This document shows positions 1 through 8,059 of a stretch of 58,294 nt of DNA, piece by piece (position 1 is the stretch's first letter; each line of letters begins with the position of its first letter). A program made the translations under genes and the position numbers. Where the stretch lies: assembly GCA_035250505.1 (NCBI GenBank), contig DATFFC010000002.1:1-58294 (forward strand). The letters run 5' to 3'. This DNA is from DASSBQ01 sp035250505. GTDB lineage: Bacteria; Nitrospirota; Nitrospiria; Nitrospirales; Nitrospiraceae. The notes below the pieces were generated by a model. The model searched no databases and was not told the origin of the DNA. It saw only the letters and a list, made by a program, of their open reading frames with translations.

Positions 1-1304
1 CGAAAGAACATGGACTCGAACTGCGGGCGGAGTTTCCGGCTGAACTGACCGCCCGGTTGCTCGACCCCTTCCCTCCATTCTCGTTCCTGATCGGGCTGAC
101 GTCGGTGCATTGGCGTGAGTCCTGGAAGTACGGGGAGCGCGCTTTTCGGTATTGCAACCATGACGTCGGCCATGCGATCGGCAGCGCACGCATTGCCGCC
201 GCGACGTTGGGATGGAACATGGTTCTGCTGGACGGCACCGACCAGCAGACGGTGGCGACGTTATTGGGGACCAATCGCCGTGAGGATTATGCGGAGGCGG
301 AACCGGAGCACCCGGATTGCGTGGCCGTCATGTGGCCGAACCAGGACGTCAGGCGTGAGGCTTCTATTCCGCTGTTTCTTGATCCTGCTGCCGTGAAAGA
401 GTTGTCGACCGGGGCGCAATGGCACGGCAAGGCCAATCGCTTGAGTCGAGACCAGCCGGTTCCGTGGGAGATCATCGATGAGGCTGCCGCGGCAAGCTGG
501 AAAAACACGCTTGAGCGCGATTCGGGCGTGGTTGCTTTTGGCGACACTATCGTCCGGTTATCCGAGACGAATGACGCTTCACGTTTCACGAACGACGGCA
601 CTCTGTCCGCCGGCCAGATCATCCGGCAGCGGCGAAGCGCGGTGGCCTTCGACGGCAAGACCTCTATCGGAGCCGACACGTTCTATCGCATGATGCACCG
701 CGTGATGCCGTCGGCCGAGCGATCCTGCTTGGCTCGACCGATGCCTTGGGACGCCCTTCCATGGGATCCGATGATCCATCTCCTGCTCTTCGTGCATCGT
801 GTTGATGGGCTGACACCCGGCCTTTACGTGCTCGTGCGTGACCCGAAGAAACTCGCATTATTGCAGCAAGCAATGAATCCGGAACTCGAGTGGACGCCGG
901 CGCCCGGCTGCCCGGCCGATGTGCCGTTGTACTGGTTACTGGAGGGAGATGCCCGGCGGTTGGCCGCCCAGGTGAGCTGCCATCAAGACATTGCCGGGGA
1001 CAGTGCGTTTTCATTGGGCATGATGGCTGAGTTCGAAGAACTCCTGCGCCGTCGCGGCGCCTGGTGGTATCCACGCTTTTTTTGGGAGGCGGGATTAGTG
1101 GGGCAAGTGCTCTATCTCGAAGCCGAAGCGGCTGGCGTGCGGGGGACGGGAATCGGGTGTTTCTTTGATGATCCGGTGCACGAGATCGTCGGCGTGAACA
1201 ATTTATCCATTCAATCTCTGTACCATTTCACGATTGGAGGAGCGGTGGAGGATCTCCGGCTTCAAACATTGGCGCCCTATCATCATCTCGGGCGGCGCTC
1301 ATGA
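1..1304 (+). CDS. SagB-type nitroreductase family protein, 5' end outside window
   Basis: The reading frame is open from base 3, upstream of the first possible start (TTG 57), so the gene is cut by the window edge. The visible protein looks like a tandem SagB/ThcOx-type nitroreductase. The first part (RYCNHDVGHAIGS) resembles the end of one FMN-binding domain. The middle holds the typical start of a second domain (IIRQRRSAVAFDGKTSI), and the C-terminus has GVRGTGIGCFFDDPVHEI and a final LYHFTIGGAVED. Such proteins oxidise or reduce small substrates with FMN; SagB enzymes oxidise azolines in peptide natural products, but tandem stand-alone versions have no fixed role. No peptide precursor or cyclodehydratase is seen nearby. 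Family assignment is good; substrate is unknown. Confidence 0.8.
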   Translation, partial: KEHGLELRAEFPAELTARLLDPFPPFSFLIGLTSVHWRESWKYGERAFRYCNHDVGHAIGSARIAAATLGWNMVLLDGTDQQTVATLLGTNRREDYAEAEPEHPDCVAVMWPNQDVRREASIPLFLDPAAVKELSTGAQWHGKANRLSRDQPVPWEIIDEAAAASWKNTLERDSGVVAFGDTIVRLSETNDASRFTNDGTLSAGQIIRQRRSAVAFDGKTSIGADTFYRMMHRVMPSAERSCLARPMPWDALPWDPMIHLLLFVHRVDGLTPGLYVLVRDPKKLALLQQAMNPELEWTPAPGCPADVPLYWLLEGDARRLAAQVSCHQDIAGDSAFSLGMMAEFEELLRRRGAWWYPRFFWEAGLVGQVLYLEAEAAGVRGTGIGCFFDDPVHEIVGVNNLSIQSLYHFTIGGAVEDLRLQTLAPYHHLGRRS

Positions 1305-1406
1305 GGCGTCGTGGAGCCTCGTCCGCGTGACGCGGATTTCGGGTAGTCATAAGCCGGAGAACCGACCACGAGATTGGAGCGATGACGGATTAAGAGGAGC
1401 GAAGCG

Positions 1407-2261
1407 ATGTTCAAAATTAAGAAGAAGGCGACGGCGGCCAAGCCGCCGGTCCTTTACAACGTCATTGAAGACTATTCGGAGTTCGATGCGCCGGGCAATG
1501 TGACGGTGTGTGCCATGACTCTTCCGGAGGAGGGCGCGGCCCATGCGAAAGTTTTGGCCGAGAGCTACGACATACCGCTTGATGCCATGATACGGTTGCT
1601 GCATGAAGGCGGCATTTATAGATATCCGCAGACCGGCGGTATTGTGACGCGGGGCCTCTTCGCATGTCGAATGGACCCAGGCGGGGCTGCGCCCAAACAG
1701 ACGTGGACACTGGATCTCATGCAATCTGCCGAAGCTGAACAGTTGGCGCGCGGCTCGGGTATTCCGTTGGAAGAAGCCGCCTTCCGAGTGTTCATGCGGA
1801 CGCTTCCGGAAGAGCTGAAGCACAAACTAGGACAGCCGAATCTGGGCTTGGACTATCGCACGCTGGACCGTGCCGTGGCCAAAGGCGGCGACATCAAATA
1901 CATCGACTTTAGGAAGGATTGGTCGCCGCACTTCAAACGGCTGTGTATCATGCCGGATGGGCGTTTGGTGGAAACCGGTGGGGTCGCGGACTTCGCCGCC
2001 CTGCACCATATTACGGTGGCCCAAGCCAAGACGCTGATCGAAGAGGGCGGCACGCTGGAGGTCGATGGAGAGGTCTTGGCTTGTCAGATCGTGAACGGTC
2101 AACCGGCGGTCGCGAGATTCAACGGTCGGCAATATGCCAAAGCGAAGGACCTGGTTGCGACAAAAGGAATGCACCTCATGGACGCCTTGAGCGAGGTCGG
2201 CTATAGCGATGCGGCTATGATGCGCGGGCTCCGGCGAAAAGAATTGGGCGGCCGCGTTTAG
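1407..2261 (+). CDS. Conserved-looking hypothetical protein, 284 aa
   Basis: I do not recognise this family. The start is well supported by AGAGGAG a few bases upstream of ATG 1407. The protein is soluble with no signal peptide or membrane segment. It begins with a short Lys/Ala-rich stretch and continues as mixed alpha/beta sequence. Two similar stretches, SYDIPLDAMIRLLHEGGIY (about 51-69) and GSGIPLEEAAFRVFMRTLP (about 117-135), suggest an internal repeat of a small helical unit. A third related stretch (HHITVAQAKTLIEEGGTLEV) lies near 200-220. It lies 100 bases downstream of the nitroreductase on the same strand and may be co-transcribed. Nothing nearby fixes a function. Confidence 0.7.
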   Translation: MFKIKKKATAAKPPVLYNVIEDYSEFDAPGNVTVCAMTLPEEGAAHAKVLAESYDIPLDAMIRLLHEGGIYRYPQTGGIVTRGLFACRMDPGGAAPKQTWTLDLMQSAEAEQLARGSGIPLEEAAFRVFMRTLPEELKHKLGQPNLGLDYRTLDRAVAKGGDIKYIDFRKDWSPHFKRLCIMPDGRLVETGGVADFAALHHITVAQAKTLIEEGGTLEVDGEVLACQIVNGQPAVARFNGRQYAKAKDLVATKGMHLMDALSEVGYSDAAMMRGLRRKELGGRV

Positions 2262-2330
2262 AATCATGGCGGAGAGTTAGAGTTCGACTTGCGGCCATCG
2301 GACGTTGATTTCGGCAGCCGGATGTTGAGT

Positions 2331-2789
2331 CTATCGGCTGGGGAGAGGGGCGATGTCGCGGCGCTCCACCGGCATCGATCTTTCAAAAAAACGCGCCCCC
2401 ACACGGAAGCCCAGGTAGGCACCCACTACGTTATCGAGAATATCGAGAAGCGACGTGTTCCTATTGTGGCAGTACACCTGGTACAGTTCGATGCTGCAGG
2501 ACAGCAGCAAGGCGAACGTGACGACCGCAAAGAGAGAGGAAGGCTTTTCCTGTGTCCGGCGGGCGTAACAGAATCCAAACGGCAGGAACAAGAGAATGTT
2601 GGCCACCGCGTCCACAATGAGTTCCAACACGATGGAAGGAGAGCGGAGTTGTTCCTCGGTGGGGACCCACTTGATGTATTCCCAATGGGAATGACCGACG
2701 AAGTTGCTGAGAGGCAGCACGCCGACCAGGATGATGATGCCGATCCACGCCGTCCACAGCGCCGGCCATTTTGTTCGAACCAGCGTCAC
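2331..2789 (-). CDS. VanZ-like family membrane protein
   Basis: This 152-aa protein has four hydrophobic segments (about 10-30, 55-75, 85-105 and 120-135). It also has the VanZ-family pattern of an NILLFLPFGF segment followed by an acidic helix with SIELYQ and then LLDILDNVVGAYLG. VanZ-like proteins are small inner-membrane proteins; the founding member gives low teicoplanin resistance, but most homologues have no known role. The start is GTG at 2789 with a weak AGGTGA about 11 bases upstream. It runs against the neighbouring hypothetical gene and with the response regulator upstream. It is probably a housekeeping membrane protein with no link to the injection system. Confidence 0.8.
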   Translation of the reverse strand: MTLVRTKWPALWTAWIGIIILVGVLPLSNFVGHSHWEYIKWVPTEEQLRSPSIVLELIVDAVANILLFLPFGFCYARRTQEKPSSLFAVVTFALLLSCSIELYQVYCHNRNTSLLDILDNVVGAYLGFRVGARFFERSMPVERRDIAPLPSR

Positions 2790-2906
2790 GGTGAGAACAT
2801 CACCTGTCTGACAGACGGGGTCGGCATGGCTTCGATTCTGGCAGAACGGGTGGAACCGTTTCCAGTCCTATCTCCACCATGAGTACGACAGGGCGGGCAG
2901 AGGAGC

Positions 2907-3281
2907 TCAGCGGGAACCGTTCGTGGCCAGCTCTTCGTGGACGGCATGCAACAATTGCTGCAAATCGAACGGTTTCTCAAAGGTCCGGCAAGCTCCGAAC
3001 AACTGGGCGACATCCAGGAAATTCCGATCCCCCTGCGCGCCGGTCATCGCGATAATCTTCGTGTCGACATACTCACGGCTCAGCTGTAAGGTCGCTTCCA
3101 GCCCGTCGACCTCCGGCATGAGCAAATCCATAATCACGAGGTCCGGCCGATTCTTCTGATAGAGATCCAGAGCCTGTCTTCCGTCGTGAGCCTCCACCAC
3201 CTGATGTCCTGCCTGTTCAAGCACTCCTCGCAGAAGGGTCCGGATTGAAGCCTCATCGTCGATCACCATAATCGTTGCCAT
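2907..3281 (-). CDS. Single-domain response regulator (CheY-like receiver)
   Basis: The 124-aa protein is a complete receiver domain with nothing after it. The acidic pair is D8/D9 (IDDE), the phospho-acceptor is D52 (VIMDLLMP), the switch threonine is T80 (IIAMTGA) and the conserved lysine is K103 (FEKPF). Such stand-alone receivers pass phosphoryl groups or bind partner proteins. The longer reading frame upstream is not used here: ATG 3281 has a strong AAGGGG about 8 bases before it, and the domain begins right after it. No histidine kinase is seen in the window, so the partner must be elsewhere. Confidence 0.88.
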   Translation of the reverse strand: MATIMVIDDEASIRTLLRGVLEQAGHQVVEAHDGRQALDLYQKNRPDLVIMDLLMPEVDGLEATLQLSREYVDTKIIAMTGAQGDRNFLDVAQLFGACRTFEKPFDLQQLLHAVHEELATNGSR

Positions 3282-3458
3282 GGAATGTATCCCCTTGTCG
3301 CGGTAATGATGCCTCGGTATCGTTGTTCGGGTTTTGTCCCCGCACAAGCGACACTGATCTGTCTGCTTCGTGAAAGCTTACCTGGGGGCTCCCGGTCTGT
3401 CTAGCAAAGATGCAAATGAGGCGGGCGCGGTGCGATTTGATATGCGCGGGTGTGCGGT

Positions 3459-3752
3459 CTAGGGTATGGCCGGCTTCGAGGACGATTCGGGCGACCGGTC
3501 GGCATCGGCAGATGCAGGCACGGTCGAGTCCCTGACTCCTCCAACTCTGATGTTCGGCTGAAGAGGACTGACCGGAATGACACCGATCAGCTCCAAAATC
3601 AGAAGTGCGATGACCCCGAGAAACAACAAAGAGGTAGACCAGGCAACACGTTTGAACTTCCTGTTCAACACTTCCGTCTGACTGTAAGGATCTATGGCTG
3701 TATAGGATGGTGCCGCAGATGGCCACATGGGACGCCCCTTAAGTAGGGCCAT
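3459..3752 (-). CDS. Small single-pass membrane protein, 97 aa
   Basis: Unrecognised protein with one clear membrane helix (WSTSLLFLGVIALLILELIGVI, about 38-59) after a basic stretch (NRKFKRVA). A Ser/Pro/Ala-rich tail follows, probably outside the cytoplasm. Two starts are possible: ATG 3752 with AAGGG upstream, or ATG 3728 with AAGGGG about 7 bases upstream. The second has the better ribosome-binding site and would give 89 aa. It lies upstream of the receiver gene on the same strand, but 177 bases separate them. Confidence 0.55.
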   Translation of the reverse strand: MALLKGRPMWPSAAPSYTAIDPYSQTEVLNRKFKRVAWSTSLLFLGVIALLILELIGVIPVSPLQPNIRVGGVRDSTVPASADADRSPESSSKPAIP

Positions 3753-3884
3753 TTGTACGCCCTTCAGAAAAACTCGTCAAGACCGAATGTGGCCAGGCGA
3801 CAAACTTCATGCATCACTTCATCGTGCGATTACGCAGGATGGTGCCGCCACTCAGAGATCCGGAAGAGGCGTACTCCTCAAGGA

Positions 3885-4064
3885 TCACCGCCGGCTGAAT
3901 CGATAGAACCGCCTGCCACAGTCCCAGCACCGGAACGGGTAACGCCCCATCAACTGTGCCAGAAAATCCCTTACTCCGCGGCGGGTAGATCGGTGGACAT
4001 TCCGAATACATCGGCAGGAATTCCGCTCACGAGAGGGTTGTTGTCGGAGAATGAATAGGTGCAT
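3885..4064 (-). CDS. Small zinc-ribbon-like protein, 59 aa
   Basis: The C-terminal half (VHRSTRRGVRDFLAQLMGRY, then PFRCWDCGRRFYRF) has the basic, CxxC-ending form seen in many very short zinc-ribbon proteins of Nitrospira and related genomes. The first metal pair appears as CRC at about 22-24, so the site is atypical. ATG 4064 was chosen because AGGAG lies six bases upstream; the frame stays open further upstream without a comparable site. It is transcribed away from the enhancer-binding protein gene at 4438 and shares its upstream interval. A nucleic-acid-binding role is a guess from the fold type only. Confidence 0.5.
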   Translation of the reverse strand: MHLFILRQQPSRERNSCRCIRNVHRSTRRGVRDFLAQLMGRYPFRCWDCGRRFYRFSRR

Positions 4065-4437
4065 GGCGGCTCCTGGAAGATGACGAAGGCATAGCAGGTG
4101 ATCGCCGACAAAGGAATGTTTATCCTCCAGGTGGCATAGAGATGTGCGGACCAATGGCCTCGCATATCCAATGAGATACGTGGTTGTATCGTTTTGGATA
4201 TTCGCCGATCTTCCGAAGCGAAATGAGTGGCGATCGCTACGCCATTTTTTCTCTTGTGTCACAACGCATTTGCCGGTCGATGCCGCAGGCTCGTGCCACG
4301 GTTAACCGGTGGCATGTGAACTGCACGTACTGGTTTGCCGGTATCACCACATCTCAGTGAAGCTCTTCAATGATTAGTTGTCTGAAAGATACATTCGTGT
4401 GTGGTATAAGTGCGTGCCTTCGGAGAACCAGCCGGCT
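4065..4437 (+). other. Divergent intergenic region upstream of the eCIS regulator
   Basis: This interval between the small zinc-ribbon gene (minus) and the sigma-54 regulator (plus) has no convincing coding frame. It contains the inverted repeat listed at 4294-4314 and an AT-richer segment near 4370-4410 with TATAAG at 4404, which could be a -10 element. Confidence 0.5.
4294..4314. promoter_or_regulatory. Inverted repeat TGCCAC-N9-GTGGCA, candidate operator
   Basis: The arms TGCCAC and GTGGCA are exact reverse complements and flank a core that contains the palindrome GGTTAACC. The site lies about 125 bases upstream of the regulator start and between divergent genes. The half-site resembles, but is not the same as, the TGCGGC arms found upstream of the eCIS operon, so autoregulation is possible but unproven. 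Confidence 0.35.
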
Positions 4438-5838
4438 ATGAATGCCCGCCGCATCCTGATGATGGATTTGAGGCCTGAGCCCTGTCCGGCGGAAGATTAT
4501 CCGAGACTTTCCACGTTGATCGAGCAGTCGCTGCCGGGTGTGGAGGTGCGCTTCGAATCGGTTGGAAAGCCGTTTTCACTGACCTTGCCGACTCGTCCGG
4601 ATCTGGTTCTGTTTCGCCCCTCGTCCGAATCTTCCACCTCCCAAATTATCCGATCGATTCGCCGGGCATGGAACCATATTCCGGTTCTCGGGCTATTCGA
4701 CAACGATCTACGCCACATGGCTCTCTCTCAGGGGTGTGCCGGCGACTTAAATGACTTTCTGTTCTGTCCTTTTACGGATGTAGAGTTGAAACTGCGCGTG
4801 CGCCGGCTTCTCGAAGCCGACTCGCCGCATCAACAACGGCCGCGGGAAGTCGGCGTGGTGGCGGAAGGGTTGCGGTTAGAATCCCTGGTAGGCCACAGTC
4901 CGTCGTTTCTGCGCGCTGTGGAGAAAATTCCCATCCTGGCCGGGTGTGACGCGACCGTTCTGATTACCGGGGAAACAGGAACCGGTAAAGATCTCTTTGC
5001 GCGCGGTATTCATTATCACAGCGCCCGTAAAAGCATGCCGTTCATTCCCGTCAACTGTGGGGCGCTTCCCGATCAACTTTTTGAGAATGAATTGTTCGGG
5101 CATGCGAAAGGCGCGTTCACCAGCGCCTTTTCGCCGCAACGGGGCCTGGTGGCCGAGGCGGAGGGCGGCACGTTATTGCTTGATGAAGTCGAAACCCTCA
5201 GCACGGCGGCACAAGCAAAACTCCTTCGCTTTTTGCAGGATCGCGTCTACCGTCCCCTCGGATCATCCAAAAGCAAGGTCGGAAACGTGCGCATCCTCGC
5301 GGCCACAAATGCGAACTTATGGAATGAAGTGGAGGGCAAGCGGTTCCGGGAAGATTTGTATTATCGCTTGAATGTCCTCTCACTCTCCATTCCGCCGTTA
5401 CGCGACCGCATGGAGGATATTCCGCTCCTCGTCGCTCATTTCATCAATGAGCATCGGAGACCGCACGGCCTCGTGCCGTCCTCCCTCTCGGGGACCGCGA
5501 TGCAGAAGCTGTTGACGTATTCATGGCCGGGCAATGTGCGCGAGTTGGAAGCCGCGATTCAGCGATCCGTGCTCATGTGTGGGTCATCGATCATTCAGCC
5601 GGACGATATCGATCTCCCGGTCCTCGATGTGATGAGCGCCTGTCCTGTGAACTCGCTGCGCGAGGCAAAGACCTCGGCGGTGAGAGACTTCGAGCGCACG
5701 TATTTGGTGAAAACGCTGATTGCGTTTGCAGGCAATATCTCGCAAGCGGCCAAGGCGGCCGGGAAAGAGCGGCGAACTTTTCAACGCCTGCTTCGCAAAT
5801 ACGGCATTGATCGCCAAAGCTTCAGCCGACCTTCGTAA
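4438..5838 (+). CDS. Sigma-54 enhancer-binding regulator with degenerate receiver, likely activator of the eCIS operon
   Basis: NtrC-family protein of 466 aa. Residues 1-125 look like a receiver, but the phospho-acceptor position holds Arg (DLVLFRP, R60) and the conserved lysine position holds Cys (C110). The AAA+ domain has Walker A GETGTGKD (179-186), a sigma-54 contact loop GAFTSA (about 225-230) instead of GAFTGA, GGTLLLDEVE as Walker B, RFREDLYYRLNVL, and WPGNVRELE. The C-terminus is a Fis-type helix-turn-helix (ISQAAKAAGKERRTFQRLL). ATG 4438 was chosen because the domain starts there; an in-frame TTG lies at 4378. The gene sits directly before two palindromes and a -24/-12 promoter, so it most likely switches on the injection system. 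The degenerate receiver suggests control by level or by a partner rather than by phosphorylation. Confidence 0.9.
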   Translation: MNARRILMMDLRPEPCPAEDYPRLSTLIEQSLPGVEVRFESVGKPFSLTLPTRPDLVLFRPSSESSTSQIIRSIRRAWNHIPVLGLFDNDLRHMALSQGCAGDLNDFLFCPFTDVELKLRVRRLLEADSPHQQRPREVGVVAEGLRLESLVGHSPSFLRAVEKIPILAGCDATVLITGETGTGKDLFARGIHYHSARKSMPFIPVNCGALPDQLFENELFGHAKGAFTSAFSPQRGLVAEAEGGTLLLDEVETLSTAAQAKLLRFLQDRVYRPLGSSKSKVGNVRILAATNANLWNEVEGKRFREDLYYRLNVLSLSIPPLRDRMEDIPLLVAHFINEHRRPHGLVPSSLSGTAMQKLLTYSWPGNVRELEAAIQRSVLMCGSSIIQPDDIDLPVLDVMSACPVNSLREAKTSAVRDFERTYLVKTLIAFAGNISQAAKAAGKERRTFQRLLRKYGIDRQSFSRPS

Positions 5839-5872
5839 CTCCCTTACATACTCCATTTCAGGATTCGATCAT

Positions 5873-5890
5873 TGCGTACATGCGACGCAT
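5873..5890. promoter_or_regulatory. Weak third activator-site candidate
   Basis: TGCGTACATGCGACGCAT keeps TGCG and CGCA arms like the two strong sites downstream, but the spacing is one base shorter and the inner bases differ. It may be a low-affinity copy or chance. Confidence 0.3.
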
Positions 5891-5902
5891 CAGGTTTCTA
5901 CC

Positions 5903-5920
5903 TGCGGCGTACGTGCCGCA
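5903..5920. promoter_or_regulatory. Palindromic upstream activator site 1 (TGCGGC-N6-GCCGCA)
   Basis: TGCGGCGTACGTGCCGCA has two exact 6-base arms around a 6-base centre. It lies about 130 bases upstream of the -24/-12 promoter and right after the enhancer-binding protein gene, which is where NtrC-type activators normally bind. Confidence 0.65.
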
Positions 5921-5971
5921 TGGCGGTTTCCTTCCGTTACCGACGATTGCATTCAATTGCTTCATTGCGGT

Positions 5972-5989
5972 TGCGGCAAACGTGCCGCA
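5972..5989. promoter_or_regulatory. Palindromic upstream activator site 2 (TGCGGC-N6-GCCGCA)
   Basis: TGCGGCAAACGTGCCGCA repeats the arms and part of the centre of site 1, 69 bases downstream of it and about 63 bases before the GG of the promoter. Two such sites one behind the other are typical for cooperative binding by sigma-54 activators. Confidence 0.65.
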
Positions 5990-6051
5990 CCTTGGGGGTG
6001 CAGAAGGAAGAAATCGGCCGAAAAATCGATAGAAAGGACCCCCTGCCTGCG

Positions 6052-6067
6052 TGGAGTGAAAATTGCC
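6052..6067 (+). promoter_or_regulatory. Sigma-54 (-24/-12) promoter of the eCIS operon
   Basis: TGGAGTGAAAATTGCC fits the RpoN consensus TGGCACG-N4-TTGCW at the key points: GG (6053-6054) and GC (6065-6066) are separated by exactly ten bases, and the -12 part is TTGC. Transcription would start near 6078, giving a leader of about 30 bases before ATG 6108. The activator gene and two palindromes directly upstream support the call. Confidence 0.7.
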
Positions 6068-6107
6068 AGGCTGAAGACGTGGCCCTTTGGATTCAGGATG
6101 AGCGGCG

Positions 6108-6416
6108 ATGAAACGTGAGGAAGAGGCATCCCGTGCACTTCGAACGCTCATGTGTCAGATCCTTCTCTACCTGGTCGACCATCCGGATGCGAAAGACACC
6201 CGAGAAGGGATTTTGAAATGGTGGGTACCGGCCGGCCGGGGCGAGCCGGAGGAGGAAAGGATTCAAAGTGTCCTGATGGACCTGGTGGGACGGGGATGGA
6301 TCGTCAAGAGAGAGACGGCCGCTTCCAAGAAGATCTACGGGCTCAACAAAGAACAATTACCGCAGATCCGACAGTTCCTGGACGAGACCACGCGGGAAAC
6401 GAAGCACAGGGGATGA
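6108..6416 (+). CDS. Small winged-helix-like protein, first gene of the eCIS operon
   Basis: This 102-aa protein is the first gene after the sigma-54 promoter; AGGA lies about nine bases before ATG 6108. Its shape is several helices followed by WIVKRETAASKKIYGLN, which resembles the wing of a winged-helix domain. A regulatory or assembly role is possible. Small proteins of this kind are often found ahead of the sheath gene in such clusters. No enzyme motif is visible. It has a basic C-terminus and no membrane segment. Confidence 0.7.
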   Translation: MKREEEASRALRTLMCQILLYLVDHPDAKDTREGILKWWVPAGRGEPEEERIQSVLMDLVGRGWIVKRETAASKKIYGLNKEQLPQIRQFLDETTRETKHRG

Positions 6417-6459
6417 GAATGCCGATTAGTCGACTTTCACTGTTGAAGGAGGACGGATC

Positions 6460-8046
6460 ATGCCAGTGACGCCCAGCTATCCAGGTGTGTACATCGAGGA
6501 GATTCCGAGCGGGGTGCGAACGATCACCGGAGTGGCCACGTCGATCGCCGCTTTCATTGGGCGAGCGCTCAGGGGACCCACGAACGAGCCGATCACCATC
6601 AACAGCTTCGGGGATTTCGAACGGATCTTCGGCGGTTTGTGGGTGGGCAGCAGCCTGAGCTTCGCCGTTCGGGACTTTTATCTGAACGGTGGGGGGCAGG
6701 CGATCATTGTCCGCCTCTACCATGCCGAGACGGGCACGGGGGCCAAACCGGCGCAGGCGAAACTCACGGCTGATTCCCTCGGGCTCGAAGCCGCCAGCCC
6801 CGGAGCCTGGGGCAACAAGTTGCGCGCGCGCGTGGATCACAACACGCGGCCCCCGCTTCCGGGCGAAGCCGCCGACAGTCTGTTCAATCTGACCATTCGA
6901 GACGGGGAGACCGGAACGATCGAGAGCTTCCGGAACGTCTCGATCACTGCGGGCCATCCGCGGCAGATCGACAAGGCCTTGCTGAACGAATCCCGGCTTG
7001 TGCGCATGAGCGGCAATCTGCCGACCGCGCGTCCCGCGAAGAGCAACGATCCCGCGACTGGGAAGGATCCATGGGAAGACAATACACCGGCGACGAACTA
7101 CAAAGTGGCGACCGCCGCCGAAGCTTCGGATGGTGCGGCGTTGACGAAGGCGGATGATTTGACGCCTGCGAACGCCGAGAGCAACAAGAAGGGGTTCTAT
7201 GCGCTGGCCAAGGCCGATCTGTTCAATCTCCTCTGCATCCCGCCCTATCTTGCCAATGGCAATGTGGACACGAGTCTCGTGTCGGAAGCAGCGGCCTACT
7301 GCGAGCGGCGACGGGCCATGCTGCTGATAGATCCTCCCGTCGAGTGGACCACGAAGGACCAAGCCAAATCCGGCGTGGCCAGCCTGGGCACGACAAGCAA
7401 GAATGCCGCGCTCTACTTTCCGCGCCTCCGTCAGCCGAATGCGCTGAAGGAGAACCAGCTCGAAGACTTCGTTCCCTGTGGCGCCGTCGCCGGGATCTTC
7501 GCCCGAACCGACGCGCAACGGGGCGTATGGAAGGCTCCAGCCGGTTTGGAGGCGACGCTCGTTGGGGTTCCCGGTCTCAGCGTGCCGCTGAACGATCCCG
7601 AGAATGGCGAGCTCAATCCACTGGGCGTCAATTGTCTTCGTGTAATGGCGCCCGCGGGTCCGTTGGTGTGGGGCGCGCGCACGCTGCAGGGCGACGACCG
7701 CTTCGCATCGGAGTGGAAGTACGTGCCGGTTCGTCGTATCGCCCTCTTCATCGAAGAGAGCCTCTATCGAGGCACCCAATGGGTCGTGTTCGAGCCGAAC
7801 GACGCGCCGCTGTGGGCGCAGATTCGGCTCAACATCGGCGCCTTCATGCATAACCTCTTCAGGCAGGGCGCATTCCAAGGACAGACCCCTCAAGAGGCCT
7901 ACTTCGTCAAATGCGACAAGGAGACCACGACTCAGGCGGATATCAATCTGGGGGTCGTCAACATCGTGGTGGGCTTTGCCCCGCTCAAACCGGCGGAGTT
8001 CGTGATCATCAAGATCCAGCAAATGGCCGGTCAGATTCAGGCATAA
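6460..8046 (+). CDS. Contractile tail sheath protein
   Basis: The 528-aa protein begins with the sheath hallmark TPSYPGVYIEEIPSGVRTI and continues with VATSIAAFIGRALRGP. The C-terminus has VVFEPNDAPLWAQIRLNIG and FVKCDKETTTQADINLGVV, as in the Afp2/Pvc2-type sheath domain that carries the interlocking arms. Sheath subunits wrap the inner tube and contract to drive it into the target. A clear AAGGAGG precedes ATG 6460. Only one sheath gene is present; the Afp and PVC clusters have three, so this particle probably has a uniform sheath. Confidence 0.95.
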   Translation: MPVTPSYPGVYIEEIPSGVRTITGVATSIAAFIGRALRGPTNEPITINSFGDFERIFGGLWVGSSLSFAVRDFYLNGGGQAIIVRLYHAETGTGAKPAQAKLTADSLGLEAASPGAWGNKLRARVDHNTRPPLPGEAADSLFNLTIRDGETGTIESFRNVSITAGHPRQIDKALLNESRLVRMSGNLPTARPAKSNDPATGKDPWEDNTPATNYKVATAAEASDGAALTKADDLTPANAESNKKGFYALAKADLFNLLCIPPYLANGNVDTSLVSEAAAYCERRRAMLLIDPPVEWTTKDQAKSGVASLGTTSKNAALYFPRLRQPNALKENQLEDFVPCGAVAGIFARTDAQRGVWKAPAGLEATLVGVPGLSVPLNDPENGELNPLGVNCLRVMAPAGPLVWGARTLQGDDRFASEWKYVPVRRIALFIEESLYRGTQWVVFEPNDAPLWAQIRLNIGAFMHNLFRQGAFQGQTPQEAYFVKCDKETTTQADINLGVVNIVVGFAPLKPAEFVIIKIQQMAGQIQA

Positions 8047-8059
8047 GGAGGACCAAGCT

